In this document: in pieces, positions 12,700 to 25,300 of the stretch
Position numbering within the stretch: the first letter of the stretch is position 1
Layout: each line of letters begins with the position of its first letter
Assembly (NCBI GenBank): GCA_027627225.1
Contig: CM051032.1
Coordinates: forward strand, 67,739,320 to 67,803,319
Length of the DNA: 64,000 nt
Direction: 5' to 3'
Origin: Congeria kusceri
Taxonomy: Eukaryota > Mollusca > Bivalvia > Myida > Dreissenidae
Program-made: the position numbers and the translations under genes
The notes under the pieces: model-generated
What the model was told of the DNA's origin: nothing
Database searches by the model: none
The model's input: the letters and a program-made list of their open reading frames with translations, nothing else

Positions 12700-13045
12700 T
12701 ACATATCTCTGTAACTACTACAGATATTCAATTGAAACTTCACATATATCTTTTGGTCATTATATAAGGTCACTGACAAAGGCCCATAGCTCTGACCTGC
12801 AATTTAGCGAATTATGCCCCTTTTTGTACTTAGAAAAACCAGGTTAAAGTTCGCGTTCAACAACTTTATATCTCAATATCTACTACAGATATTCAATTAC
12901 AACTTCACACATGTCTTCAGGGTCATTATATAAGGTCACTGGCCAAAGCCCCTTAACTGTGACCAGCATTTTAGCAGAATTATGCCCATAACTCTGACAA
13001 AGCAGTTTGAATAGTCAAGCGGGCTGTCCTTAGACAGCTCTTGTT
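12700..13045 (+). repeat. ~145-bp tandem repeat ending in a hairpin plus CTTGTT
   Basis: About two units with ACTACAGATATTCAATT, AACTTCACA and GAATTATGCCC. The array ends in GCTGTCCTTAGACAGC (6-bp stem) followed by TCTTGTTT, like the 3' end of a Helitron-type element (inference). Confidence 0.8.
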
Positions 13046-13239
13046 TACTCTTTCTCTGGACTCTTTTACAAACAATCTACACAGCTTTTACCCCTCAGCT
13101 AAAATGTTTTGTTATTTTGTGTGTGAAAAATATACTTTTCAAGAGCTGTAAGAGAGGGACCCTATGTCGGCCCCGAATCGGCCGCAAAATTGGCCTTTAA
13201 AACCCAGCATATTCATCTCCCCATGTTCTGTATGTTCAG

Positions 13240-13354
13240 AGATTTCCTGGCCGCCCATCAGTCGATGCGGTTTCTCGGACTGTCACTGACGCCTGCCTGC
13301 AAGTTTGACCAGTTCAAGGAGCTGACATGTGCAGACTTCAGATCAGATCTAATA
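13240..13354 (+). CDS. ZYG11B: ZYG11B exon a (first one seen)
   Basis: Acceptor TTCAG ends at 13239 and donor GTGAGT starts at 13355. One phase base is followed by 38 codons, including FLGLSLTPACKF and ELTCADF, typical of the link between the leucine-rich and ARM halves. The frame stays open upstream of the acceptor, so the exact acceptor rests on the TTCAG and family similarity. It ends in phase 0. Confidence 0.8.
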
Positions 13355-16300
13355 GTGAGTACAAGAGGTTGTAAGTCAGTTCATCTAGACTAAGTATGTA
13401 TGTATGTTCATAATGAATGCAGGGCTTTTTTGAGCCAATTTTATAGCCATTACTGGGTCATATTCCCAATGGCAAAAAGTGTCTGTTTTTTTCCAAATCC
13501 AGTCCCAACATTCCCAATTAATGGTTTGACTTTCAGATGTTTGGATATAAGATGTGTTCAGTGTAGAAATACAGACTCACTGTTGAAGTTAAAATAACTG
13601 TTTTACTGATTTGTTTTTATTTAGAACATTCTATTTTATGTAGTTTTTCTATAATTATTCAAATATTTATTAATTAAACAATTATAATTTTTCCCAGTTT
13701 TAGGTGAATTGATGCTAATAATCCCAATTTTTTGGGCATAGGTCATAGGCCCAAAATGGGGAAAAAAGCTCTGGAACGGTATATGTAGTTTAAATCAGAT
13801 TGTTTTGAAGTAGGTTTAAAATCAATTTGTTCAGAACAATTTTTAAAGTCTGATCCAAAATTGTGTGGGACTCGTTATGTCTGAGCAAAAAGTGTGCAGG
13901 AGCTTTTATTCAAATTCGAATCAGATTCAAATGTAAGAATGAATATCTCTGTTAATACCGATTTCAACTGTAAACAATCCATCATATCATATAGGTAATA
14001 GTAACTATGAGTATGAAATCATACATTCTAAAAAATAACTTTGAACTGGATTTGAAAATGAAAACTAGATTTGAAATGAAAACGTGTCAAACATAATTTA
14101 CCAAAAATACTTTTTTGCCAAACAAGAGAGGTTTTGCAGAGTGTATACTGTTTTTTTTTCTTCAGCCATACAAGTACCACAGTTCTAGATTTTAAAGGTT
14201 AAATGTACCATGTAACAGGAGGGGCAAAGACTACTTTTCCATTGTGTTCACAGCTTATTTATTTAAGCTAGATTCTGTTGAAAACCAGTGGCTTATTGAG
14301 ACACTTTTGAGTCCATTTCTTGGGAATAACCAGTACTTGCTGTCTTTTTGAGAAAGATCATTGAACGCTTTCCAGGTAGGGAACGAACTCACAACTTCCC
14401 AATCGCAAGGTGGACATCATATTACTGCGATTTATAATCCCTTAGTTTAAGGCTATTTATGTCAGCTTGATTCTGTTAGAAGCCAATGGCCAATTGAAAC
14501 ACTTTCGAGTCCATTTTTGGGAATAACCAGTAGTTGGTGTCTTTTGAGAAAGATCATTTGAAACCTCCCTGAGTAGGGATCGAACTGACAACCTCCCGAT
14601 TGGAAGGTGGACAACATATCCATTATACCGCTGCGACATTAAATCCCTTGATGTTCGTCTCGCCAGGTGACAGGGGAGGCAACTGAGAAGCAGGTGACGG
14701 AGGCCCTCAGGCGGTACACGACGCGGGCGCTCTACATGCAGAAGTCGCTGTACACGCTGTTCAGTCTTACTCAGGAAATGCTGGTGCCCCGGGAGGATAT
14801 TATAAAGGTATACCAGTGCTTTTTTTATGACCAAATTGGGGCCGAAATTCAGCCCTATTGCACTGCTTAAAAGGTATATATTTTTCCGCTATATTTACCT
14901 TACAATTCCCCTCAGAATGTCAGCCTTATTTTGAAAAAAAACATTGGCCAAAATTGGACAAAAATTGACTAAGATAGAGGAATTTTCATAAAATATCCCA
15001 GCAATTTTTTATCAAACCAAGTTAAAGCAAAATCTAAGTTATCATTGGTTACAGCAAGACAATTGATTAATGTTTAATAACAAAGTAGAATATAAACATG
15101 TAAATTCACTAATAATGCTTAACTAAAAAAAATCCCTTTTTGCCGTAAAATTCCCCATCTGAAGGGCTCCGCCACCTTTCCCCCAAAGGTGGAAAAAAAC
15201 ACTGTATACATCTCTGTGTGTTGGGACTGCAACACTACAGTAAACTCGTATTGCATGGATTGCCTGATGAAAAACCCATATTGCAATAAAATTTCAATAT
15301 TTATTAACTCGTGTACGGATAAGTTCATTACAAAAATCTACTTGTCTGCAAGCAAAAGTCACTTGTCCAAATAAAATACAGATTTTATTCCGGGTTTTCC
15401 TAATATAATTAGGAATAGTGTACTTGTCCGTCAGTAAAATTACCCATGTCTGACAAGTCGGGAATAGGATTTCCACACCCCTGATAATTGAAAACAAAAT
15501 GGGTATATTACAATAGCAGTAGATTTTAAATTTATAAAATGCAATTTAACAAGTCATTGAACTTAAATCCATACAGAGATAACATAATATAAAACAAACA
15601 AAAAATAACTTGCTTGATAATTCACTATTTTTCAGCATTGCAAAAAACATAGTCTTGACTGATTTCAATTGTTTTTTTCAAGCTGAAATGACCCAAACTA
15701 TACAAAGGATTCGTTCTGTTGATTTTGACCATACCACACTATATTGTATGACAAAAATTATATTGCGATGCAGTATGTCTGACACATATTGCAATACATG
15801 TCAATATTACGGTAAATTGTTGAGGGTTCGTACAGATCTGGAAAAGTAATGGAAAATGGACTTTGTCTGGCAAAATCATGGAATCTTGATTATTTGGATT
15901 TTATCTTGGAAATATCATTGAATTTTCAATCAAAATCAAGAGTGCTTGCAGTGCTGAGACCGGATATATCTGGTCAAGCTATAGGTAACCTGGCCCATGC
16001 TGAGAACGGATATATCCGGTCAAGCTATAGGTAACCTGGCCCATGCTGAGACCGATATATCCGGTCAAGCTATAGGTAACCTGGCCCATGCTGAGACCGG
16101 ATATATCTGGTCAAGCTATAGGTAACCTGGTCCATGCTGAGACCGGATATATCCGGTCAAGCTATAGGTAACCTGGCCCGTGCTGAGACCGGATATTTCC
16201 GCCAAATCTTGTATTCCTTATGTCCTCCACTTTCTGGTCGTTTTTTAAATAAATACAAATGTGACCCTTTATGCTGTGTATAATCCAATTCCTGACACTT

Positions 16301-19300
16301 TTCTGCACCATTCTGTTTAATCTTTTCTATTTTCCAATCCAAATGACACTGTATAAAAGTGTTTGATTTTCTCTGTTAGTACCTGTCAGCTACGTTCGCC
16401 ATTTTGTTGTTACAACAATTGTACATGAGGTAAAAAAATCTGTAATATTATTTATAAAAATGAGGTGTCATCTTGATTATTTGGATTTTATCATGGAAAT
16501 ATCATTGAATTTTCAATCAAAATCAAGAGCGTATTAATGGTCAGACATGTATTGCAGCGCTCCAAGCAATTCTATTCTATTTAACAGCAGCACTACAAGC
16601 AATTCTATTATATTCTACAGCAGCACTACCAGCAATTATATTCTGTTCTACAGCAGCGCTACAAGCAATTCTATTCTGCAGCAGCACTACAAGCAATTCT
16701 ATTATATTCTACAGCAGCGCTACAAGCAATTATATTCTATTCTACAGTAGCGCTACAAGCAATTATATTCTATTCTACAGCAGCGCCACAAGCAATTATA
16801 TTCTATTCTACAGCAGCGCTTCAAGCAATTATATTCTATTATACAGCAGCGCTACAAGCATTTATATTCTATTCTACAGTAGCGCTACAGGCATTTATAT
16901 TCTATTCTACAGCAGCGCTTCAAGCAATTATATTCTAATCTACAGCAGCGCTACAAGCAATTATATTCTATTATACAGCAGCACTACAAGCAATTATATT
17001 CTATTCTACAGCAGTGCTACAGGCAATTGTATTATATTCTACAGCAATGCTACAGGCAATTATATTCTATTCTACAGCAGCACTACAAGCAATTCTATTC
17101 TATTCTACAGCAGCGCTACAAACAATTATATTCTATTCTACAGCAGCGCTTCAAGCAATTATATTATATTATACAGCAGCGCTACAAGCAATTATATTCT
17201 ATTATACAGCAGCGCTACAAGCAATTATATTCTATTATACAGCAGCGCTACAAGCAATTATATTATATTCTACAGCAGCGCTACAAGCAATTATATTCTA
17301 TTCTACAGCAGCTCTACAAGCAATTATATTCTATTATACAGCAGCACTACAAGCAATGATATTCTATTATACAGCAGCACTACAAGCAATTATATTCTAT
17401 TCTTCAGCATCAATACAAGCAATTATATTCTATTCTACAGCAGCATTAGAAGCAATTATATTCTATTATACAGCAGCACCACAAGCAATTATATTCTATT
17501 ATACGGCAGCACCACAAGCATTTATATTCTATCGCAACAAGCAATTATATTATATTATACAGCAACACTGCAAACAATTATATTCTATTATACAGCAGCA
17601 CTACAAGCAATTGTATTCTATTGTACAGCAGCACTACAAACAATTATATTCTATTATACAGCAGCGCTACAGGCAATTATATTCTATTATACAGCAGCAC
17701 TACAAGCAATTATATTCTATTCTACAGCAGCGCAACAAGCAATTATATTCTATTCTACAGGGCGCGAATCAGACTAGAAAAATAATGTTATTATATATAT
17801 CAAATAAAATGTGTATATCAGTGCGCTATTTTGACTTTAGTATGTTCAGATTGTATCATGGAAAGCTTAGCTATCTCTTGGAAAAATCAAAGAAAAATCA
17901 TCAAATATTGGTTTTAACAGTTTGTATGAACCCAGATTGTTGCAGCCCTCTGCTTATTAGATCATCCTCTTAGTATGTGTTCACAAGAATCAGGTCCCAA
18001 CACTGGGAAAGTTCTCCATCTCAGACTTATAATCTTAACTTTAAATATAAACCAATGAAATTCAAAGTTGATTTGTATCAACCAATTTCATTGGTAAATA
18101 TTTTAACCCTTGCAGTGCTGAGACTGGATATATCCGGTCAAGCTATAGGTAACCTGGCCCATGCTGAGACCGGATATTTCTGCCAAATCTTGAATTCCTT
18201 ATGTCCTCCACTTTCTGGTCATTTTTTAAATAAATGCAAATGTGACATCCTTTATGCTGTGTATAATCCAATTCCTGACACTTTTCTGCTTTGCTAAGTA
18301 AATACTTCACATATTTTCACTGTCTTACATACATGGTGACTTATAAAAGACAACAAATCATATAGAATGGAATGAGTATTAAAGCGAAATTTGGACTGAA
18401 TGTGTGCTAAGACAATGTCTTTAGTACTGCGTAAAAAACATTCGGCATTTACAAACTGCAAGTAAAAGATGTTATATACATTTATAAAGCTCAGTTATAT
18501 ATATTATATATATATTTAACATGCTTAGTACATATATCCGACATCATTTCCAGTTTTAAGACCACCCTTTCTGGAAGACCGAAACTCAAAGTAAAATATT
18601 GTACCTTTTAATTCTGCCAAAAAGATCATGAACTCTTCAAAGTAATTAAAAAATGGCCACAGAAATGTAAATACATTGTATTAAACAACATGCGGTCTTG
18701 ATGAAAGGTAGTCTTTCAATGCAGCTTTTGCTTTAGGACTTTTTGGAATACTAATTGTTCACTCATTGAAAAGAACTCAAACCATACCTTGAATACAACA
18801 ATTAACATGGTTTAAATGCTGAAAAATTTTAAGTATTGATCAGAAAATACTTCAAAAGGAAATAGTCTTGATATTATACGAAAAACTTTGCCGACAAATA
18901 TGAACAGTAACAGTAACATCAAACATTAACTCATTGAATACTGAATAGGCCATCTCAGGCAAAAGAAAAAACAAACAAACTGCAATGCAAAGCACCACAA
19001 CACAACTTTAAAGACTTCTTGGCTGACCATCTTGGAAACAACCTAACATGAGAAAGACTGTTAATTTCTGTCTTCAAAAGCCACTGTCTCCACTGTCTCG
19101 TTTGTCCTGTATGAACAGAAGATTAAAAACCAAAGCACAATATCTTTTGAAAAACTGCAGCAATCCTGAAATTAATATATGCAAAAGCAAATCATGCAAT
19201 ACTTAATGCTGTTACTTAACAGCATTTTATGAAGTGCTACTAGTATTGCAGTTAAGTTAAAATATCAAGCATGCAGAGTAAATGCTGTTACAAGATTGTT

Positions 19301-22300
19301 TTCAATGTAAGAATTGTTTTTCAATGTAAGGATGTTTTAAGATTTAAAGAAAAACAACAACACAAAAGCTTTAAATTTTTATTATATATTAAACCTTGTA
19401 AGTATACAACATGAAGTCATTCAATTAAACCTGCAGTGACCACTTAAAGGCAATGACAAGGGAGAGAGTGCTCACCCCTCTCCCACCCAGCTTCCTTGTT
19501 TGCAGCTCATTCAAGATATGATATAGATTAAATTGATCAATTATAAATGAAAATAAACACAACAGGCTTTACATGTCAGTTGTGTACAAGGTGGTGGTTG
19601 AGGATCAATGCTTTGCTATAAATCGAGATTATTTGTCTTGTCAAATTGTTGTCCCCTTTCACTTTCACTATCTTCCAACAGCCTAAACATCGTAAATCTT
19701 ATGTGACATAATTATATTAACAGCCATCTTACATGCACTAATTGCAATAATAATTATTTTGATGTGGTAAATAGTTTGCAGTACCTGTAATATACAATAA
19801 AACAACCAAGATTGACCAAGACGTCAAAGTTGCGAGACTGCAATACCTCGCGAAAACTGATAACATTCAGGAGAGATCACTCTTTGCAGTATGACGAACG
19901 TTAAGCGGAGTGACACAAAATCTGATTCGGTTGATAATGGGTCGCTATCGGAAACTGACGGAAGAACACGAAGTACCTGATCGACAGTTTATGGAATTAA
20001 ATGAATTGTACAAAAATGTGCTAAGGTGTAATTTTAAGAAACTGATGTTAAATGGTGGATGGATGCTTATATTTTGCTGATATACATGTGCTTTCCAGTG
20101 ACCATATTGTTTTCATCAGACAAATGTCCAGTGAAAATTGCCTTAATTTGGCGCCTTGCTGCTCTTCCATGCATTAATATGCATAATTTATTTTCAGACC
20201 AATAGAAATTGTGTTCTTTCACCTTTCCAATGATGTATAATACATGATTATAGCTAAAAATAGGCAGGAGTAATTTAGATTTAAATGACATGATCCGTTC
20301 GTGTAAACAAAGATGGCAGACGCAAATTCTGTTCAGAACACAACAAAATCGGCAATTTAATAGTGAAAATGATCAACAAAACGCTCATGATTTTCAATTT
20401 TATTACTAATATATAAACATTTCAACGTTAATGTCTTTAATTCCATCAAAACAATGACTTTTATGTCCATAGTTAATTTTCAGCGATGTGATAAAAATGT
20501 ATGGTTTACTATGGTGACAGAATGAACAAGCTTTGTTATCGCTATTGTATGGAGGCTATCTTGTGCCAAAAATGTACAAATGTTTTTTGTAGAAAAATTT
20601 TGTACAAATCGACAAATTACAAATGTAAAGCGGTTAAAAATTAACTAACATTTTGCAGTTTTCAAGATTACACGTGCAATTGTAGAAATACGATTTTATT
20701 TTAAGAAATATAATTCCGCTCTTTCGCTGTTGGTTAATCGCAACATGGTTTTGTGCAATTTCTAATGTTATGTTATGGAAAAGGAATCGGTAGAAAACCA
20801 AAATCCTATATAATATCCATTCTATTGAATAATTTCTCATAAAAAAGATCTAGCTTTACTTAATTAAATGTTTTGAATATGTTACAAAACTCGAAAGAAA
20901 CAAGTATCAAATTTTGCACATGCCCATATATGGAAAATGTCAATAAGAATGTGGGAGGAGCCTATCGAACGCTCGTGCATCATCGGAAATTACCGGATTT
21001 AGTGGAAGGTCTACAGTACTGTAGACCGTTGATGTCAAATATACATTCTAGCAAAGTTACGTAAATACATCCGGATAGTATGTAAATCCGGACACCGGAA
21101 AGAAATATATGTTCGTATTATCTATGGAATTTATTAAGCCATCTATCTGTCTCGGTAATGTAAGATATATTTCAGCAGAAACCACGGCGTTGGTCAATAT
21201 ATATTGCCGCCATAGAGTCTTTTGATGGTTTTTGCTGTTCAGATTTATTCTGAACGTGAATTATTTCAGCTACCACGGCGTATACATATTGACAATTGTT
21301 AAAAAAGCTGATATTTGATTCCACAAATGCCTGTGTCGGCTGTGAGTGTGAGCAAAAGCTGTTCTGAGAGTTTCTGTCATACAGAAGACATTAACTACAG
21401 TACTTTAATCTGTCACATAACCTAATTGTGACATATTTTAGTTTATCAGTTAAAAAAATTCTTGTGTGTATATTTTATATCAAAAGTAATTGGTAATGTG
21501 TGTTCATGGCAAATGTATTAATTATATTAAGCTTTAAGAAAAGACATGTGTAAAAATTATAAAAGCGACCATTTCCATTGTCATTATGTTCACTCACAAA
21601 AAGCAGTAGGCCTACTTATATCTTTGTGCTAGTTACTAGTATATGGTAATGTTTTGATTCACAACTGGGTATGTCCTGAAAAAAACAAAAACAACAACAT
21701 ACACTTGTACATGTGCAATAATTATGCAAGGTTCTTAAAAATGACATTTAATTGTTATTATAATGAACTTAATATAATAACATGTTCTGAATTTCATTAT
21801 TTCTATGTAAATATTAACTTATTTCTGTACAGCCTTGTTCTTTTGGGTTATATAAGGCATGCAACCAAAGGCTTTATTTTAAGTCCCTCTCAGAAAATGT
21901 GGAGGGTCTTGAATCGTTTGTCAATATAATTTGACCAGTTGAAATCTTTGTTTGATAGAGAATGCCAATTTATTGTTTTTATTTTAACAAGAAGAAATTA
22001 CTGAGTGATACCTTTGTATTATTTTTCAAAATACAATTGCATTAGAGAAACATCATATTTATGTTCTTAAAGGCTTTAAAATAGGGCACTTTAGGATACT
22101 TTTTTTCTTAATTTAAAATATATTTCCAATTTCATGAAAAAAATAGAAACAGTCGTTGAGACAAATACTTATTTCTGTGGAACTTTTTTGTTAAAGTTCA
22201 TGCATTGGATCAAAAGCGATGAGAGGAGTTATTGGCACTGTGATATTTACCAAAATCAAGTAACAGATTTGCTTCTAGCACATGTTGGGCCCTACACAGA

Positions 22301-25300
22301 AATTGAGTTAAGCACATATACAATGTACATTAACAGTAGCTCTAAATATGTGTTTAGTGACTCATTCATTAGATTAATTACTCTAAGCCAGTGTTTCAGA
22401 GCTGTGCATTAGCTTGACTACCAACTTGTCCTGTCAGGCAAGTACTTTGAAAATTAACTTGCGCGATTTGTAGACGGAGCTCTTGATTGTACTGGTAAAC
22501 CATTTCATGGCCAAACTTCATCGATTACATTAATTTGCATACGGTGAATCCCGAACAACACCGGAGAAAATTGGGGGCGGGGAGAATACTTCGGAAAACT
22601 CCGTAAGCATTTCCTTATATGGAAGTCAGTGAAATTGCAACTTGCGATTTGTCATTTCCGAATCGCGATTTGTCATTACCGAATCGCAATCGGTGAAGTG
22701 TGAAAGTAAGTTGGTCAGATGCCAAAACTTAATCGTTATTTTACATTTTCATAAGTACGTTGAGAAGAAATAGAAGTGCAGGGTAATAATGCGAGTGGTC
22801 AAAATAAAGAACTGTATACTGATTTTAATGTTTCCAAATGTAAAGGACTGCTGTCTTATTAATTTTTATGTAGATATCTAGTTGATAATCAAGAATTCGA
22901 TTTGTTTTCACAATAATGTACTTTTCTTGTTTGAAAATAGAATTTAGATGATTTACTTTCTTATTTTAGAGAATGGATTTTATACATCTGAAAATTCCGC
23001 TTATATTTCTATGTTTGTACATCATTACATTTTTGGCACAAGATAGCCTCCATACTATTGTTGTTACAACAATTGTACATGAGGTAAAAAAATCTTTAAT
23101 ATTATTTATAAAAATGAGGTGTCATGCTTGTTTTCTTATCAAACATGGTTTAAAAATAAATTTAAATATTTAACTTTAGTAATTATTGTTAATTAGTTTC
23201 GTATTTAATTTGTTTTGCACAGGCAATGCAAGAGATTATATCCTGTCAAAACAAACAAAATGGCGGATGTAGTGTTTGTTTTCACTTGGGACAAAATGTA
23301 AAGGACTTACTTGTCCACTGTAAATAAGAACTTAACGATGTAAAAGCACAGTATTTCTTGTGCTTTGAGGATTTTTCTCCATTATTTACAAAATCATTGG
23401 ATTCAGAAATTGGTAAGAAATCTTACACAGGCTATAGTTATAATTATGTCAATTTACTTTCACTTTCAAACTGCTTTTGTTGAAATGAGTTGTTTTGGTT
23501 CTACTAATTTTCTAATCAACAAAATTATATAAGTACTCCAAAGTTTATGAACTATAATTTGTTAAAGTGTAACAATTTACATATCTTTTTAAGGTGATTG
23601 GGAAAAAACTGATGACTATAATTACATGTATAAAATCTTGTAAAAATTGCAATGTTATTGATTTCTGCTGAGTTTTTGAAAAATTAACATATTGAACTTC
23701 CCAGCTAATATTTTTCAAATTTTCTTTGCACATGTTGATTACCAGTGTGCCTTTATTTAAAATTAAATTTTACTTTAAAATGTTTCAACTTTTGTTGATG
23801 AATGAATAGAAATGAATAGGCCTATCTATGCTGAGTTACAAGCAGCGGCTAATGAAATACTTCTGTACATATTAGTATACACATACATTGTATAGGCTGT
23901 TCAATATGTGATAATTTTTTCCAGTAAATATTATAAATTGTTTATTATATAATTATTTATTTGTCATTTTCTGCCAAAACTGCAATTGTAATATAGAAGT
24001 AGCAATTTACCTTCACTGGTAATAAAACTTAATTACAACTATATGTGCGCATTGCTTGACGAGGAGAGCTACAACTAATCTTCTGATGCATCTTTTGATG
24101 CATAAATCAATTGTAAATGGCCCGATCCTATTGTCCATACTAAACCAACCAATTTCAGTTTAAATCTCTTTTATATATGTATAAATGATTTGCCATAAAC
24201 TGTTAAATATACATTCAGTGTGTGATGGTGTAGAATCATAATGTAAATTGATCCTGGCATCAGGGTTGCTGTAACACTCAACTATTAGACAAGTACAATT
24301 TTAGGGTGTGAATGATGTACTAGTTGGAATTTAATAAAAATATTTTCATATTATTATATACTCAAATAATGTTTTATTTATTATTTAAAGAAAACACATC
24401 ATGAAGGAAGATCTGGAATAAAACGATATTTTTGTTTGGACAAGTTACTGTTGATTGCAGACAAGTAGATTTTCTCAATAAACTTGTCCATGGACTAGTA
24501 AATTTTTTTCATATTTCCACACCCCTGTTGCACAGATGACTGTCAGTAATGGGTGTTCTACTATTTGCTATGAAGATTAAAGAAACATTTCCAATAATCT
24601 TGAACATTTGACCACAATTTTATTTATAATTTTATTAATTTGCTTTACAAAACCAATATCATGTTAACTAGTTGTTTTTTTCGCTTTTACTTATGAAGAT
24701 AATCAAGCTTTCAAGCAAGTAAATCATGTGGCAGTTCCTACAGTCTCTAATATTTATGAATACTGTTTCTCTTGAGTCTCTTCTGTCAGCTATAATAACA
24801 CAACTGACAAACATTTCATTATTGTGCATCTAATTTTTTATACCCGGTACATATTTTATATTGAACATCAATTGCATGAGCGGCAGATATTGTTCTAATT
24901 AGTAGAACTTGCATGCCGGTAACAACAGTGTACATGTATATAATCCCAAGATAATATTTCATTGCCTTGTACAACAATTAGTGGAAACTTTAAGGTTGAA
25001 TGCAAAGAGTCCTTGCTTTATGCACTGAAAATGTAATATGCATAGCTTAATATAAAGTTAATATTCTAGATACAAAATAACACAAAAAATAAAATGGTAA
25101 ACTAGTTCAAAACTTATGAATGTAGTAAATGTTGTAACCATGGCAACACAGTTTGCTTGCTTCTTCATAAACACAACTCTTAATACATGATTCTATTTCA
25201 CAATTTATTGTATTTTGTTAAATAAAAGCAATAGTGCATTAGGTGCTTCCTGATGCATAATGTATTAGGATTGTTCTATTTCAATATCTGTATGGTGTAA

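Noticed and set aside
1..13239. ZYG11B N-terminal exons (leucine-rich repeats, CUL2 box)
   Set aside because: No frame here shows leucine-rich repeat spacing; the open frames present are short or repeat-derived.
17014..17973. 319-codon frame of 11-residue repeats
   Set aside because: It is the 33-bp minisatellite read through; a second frame is also open and no domain or start context supports a gene.
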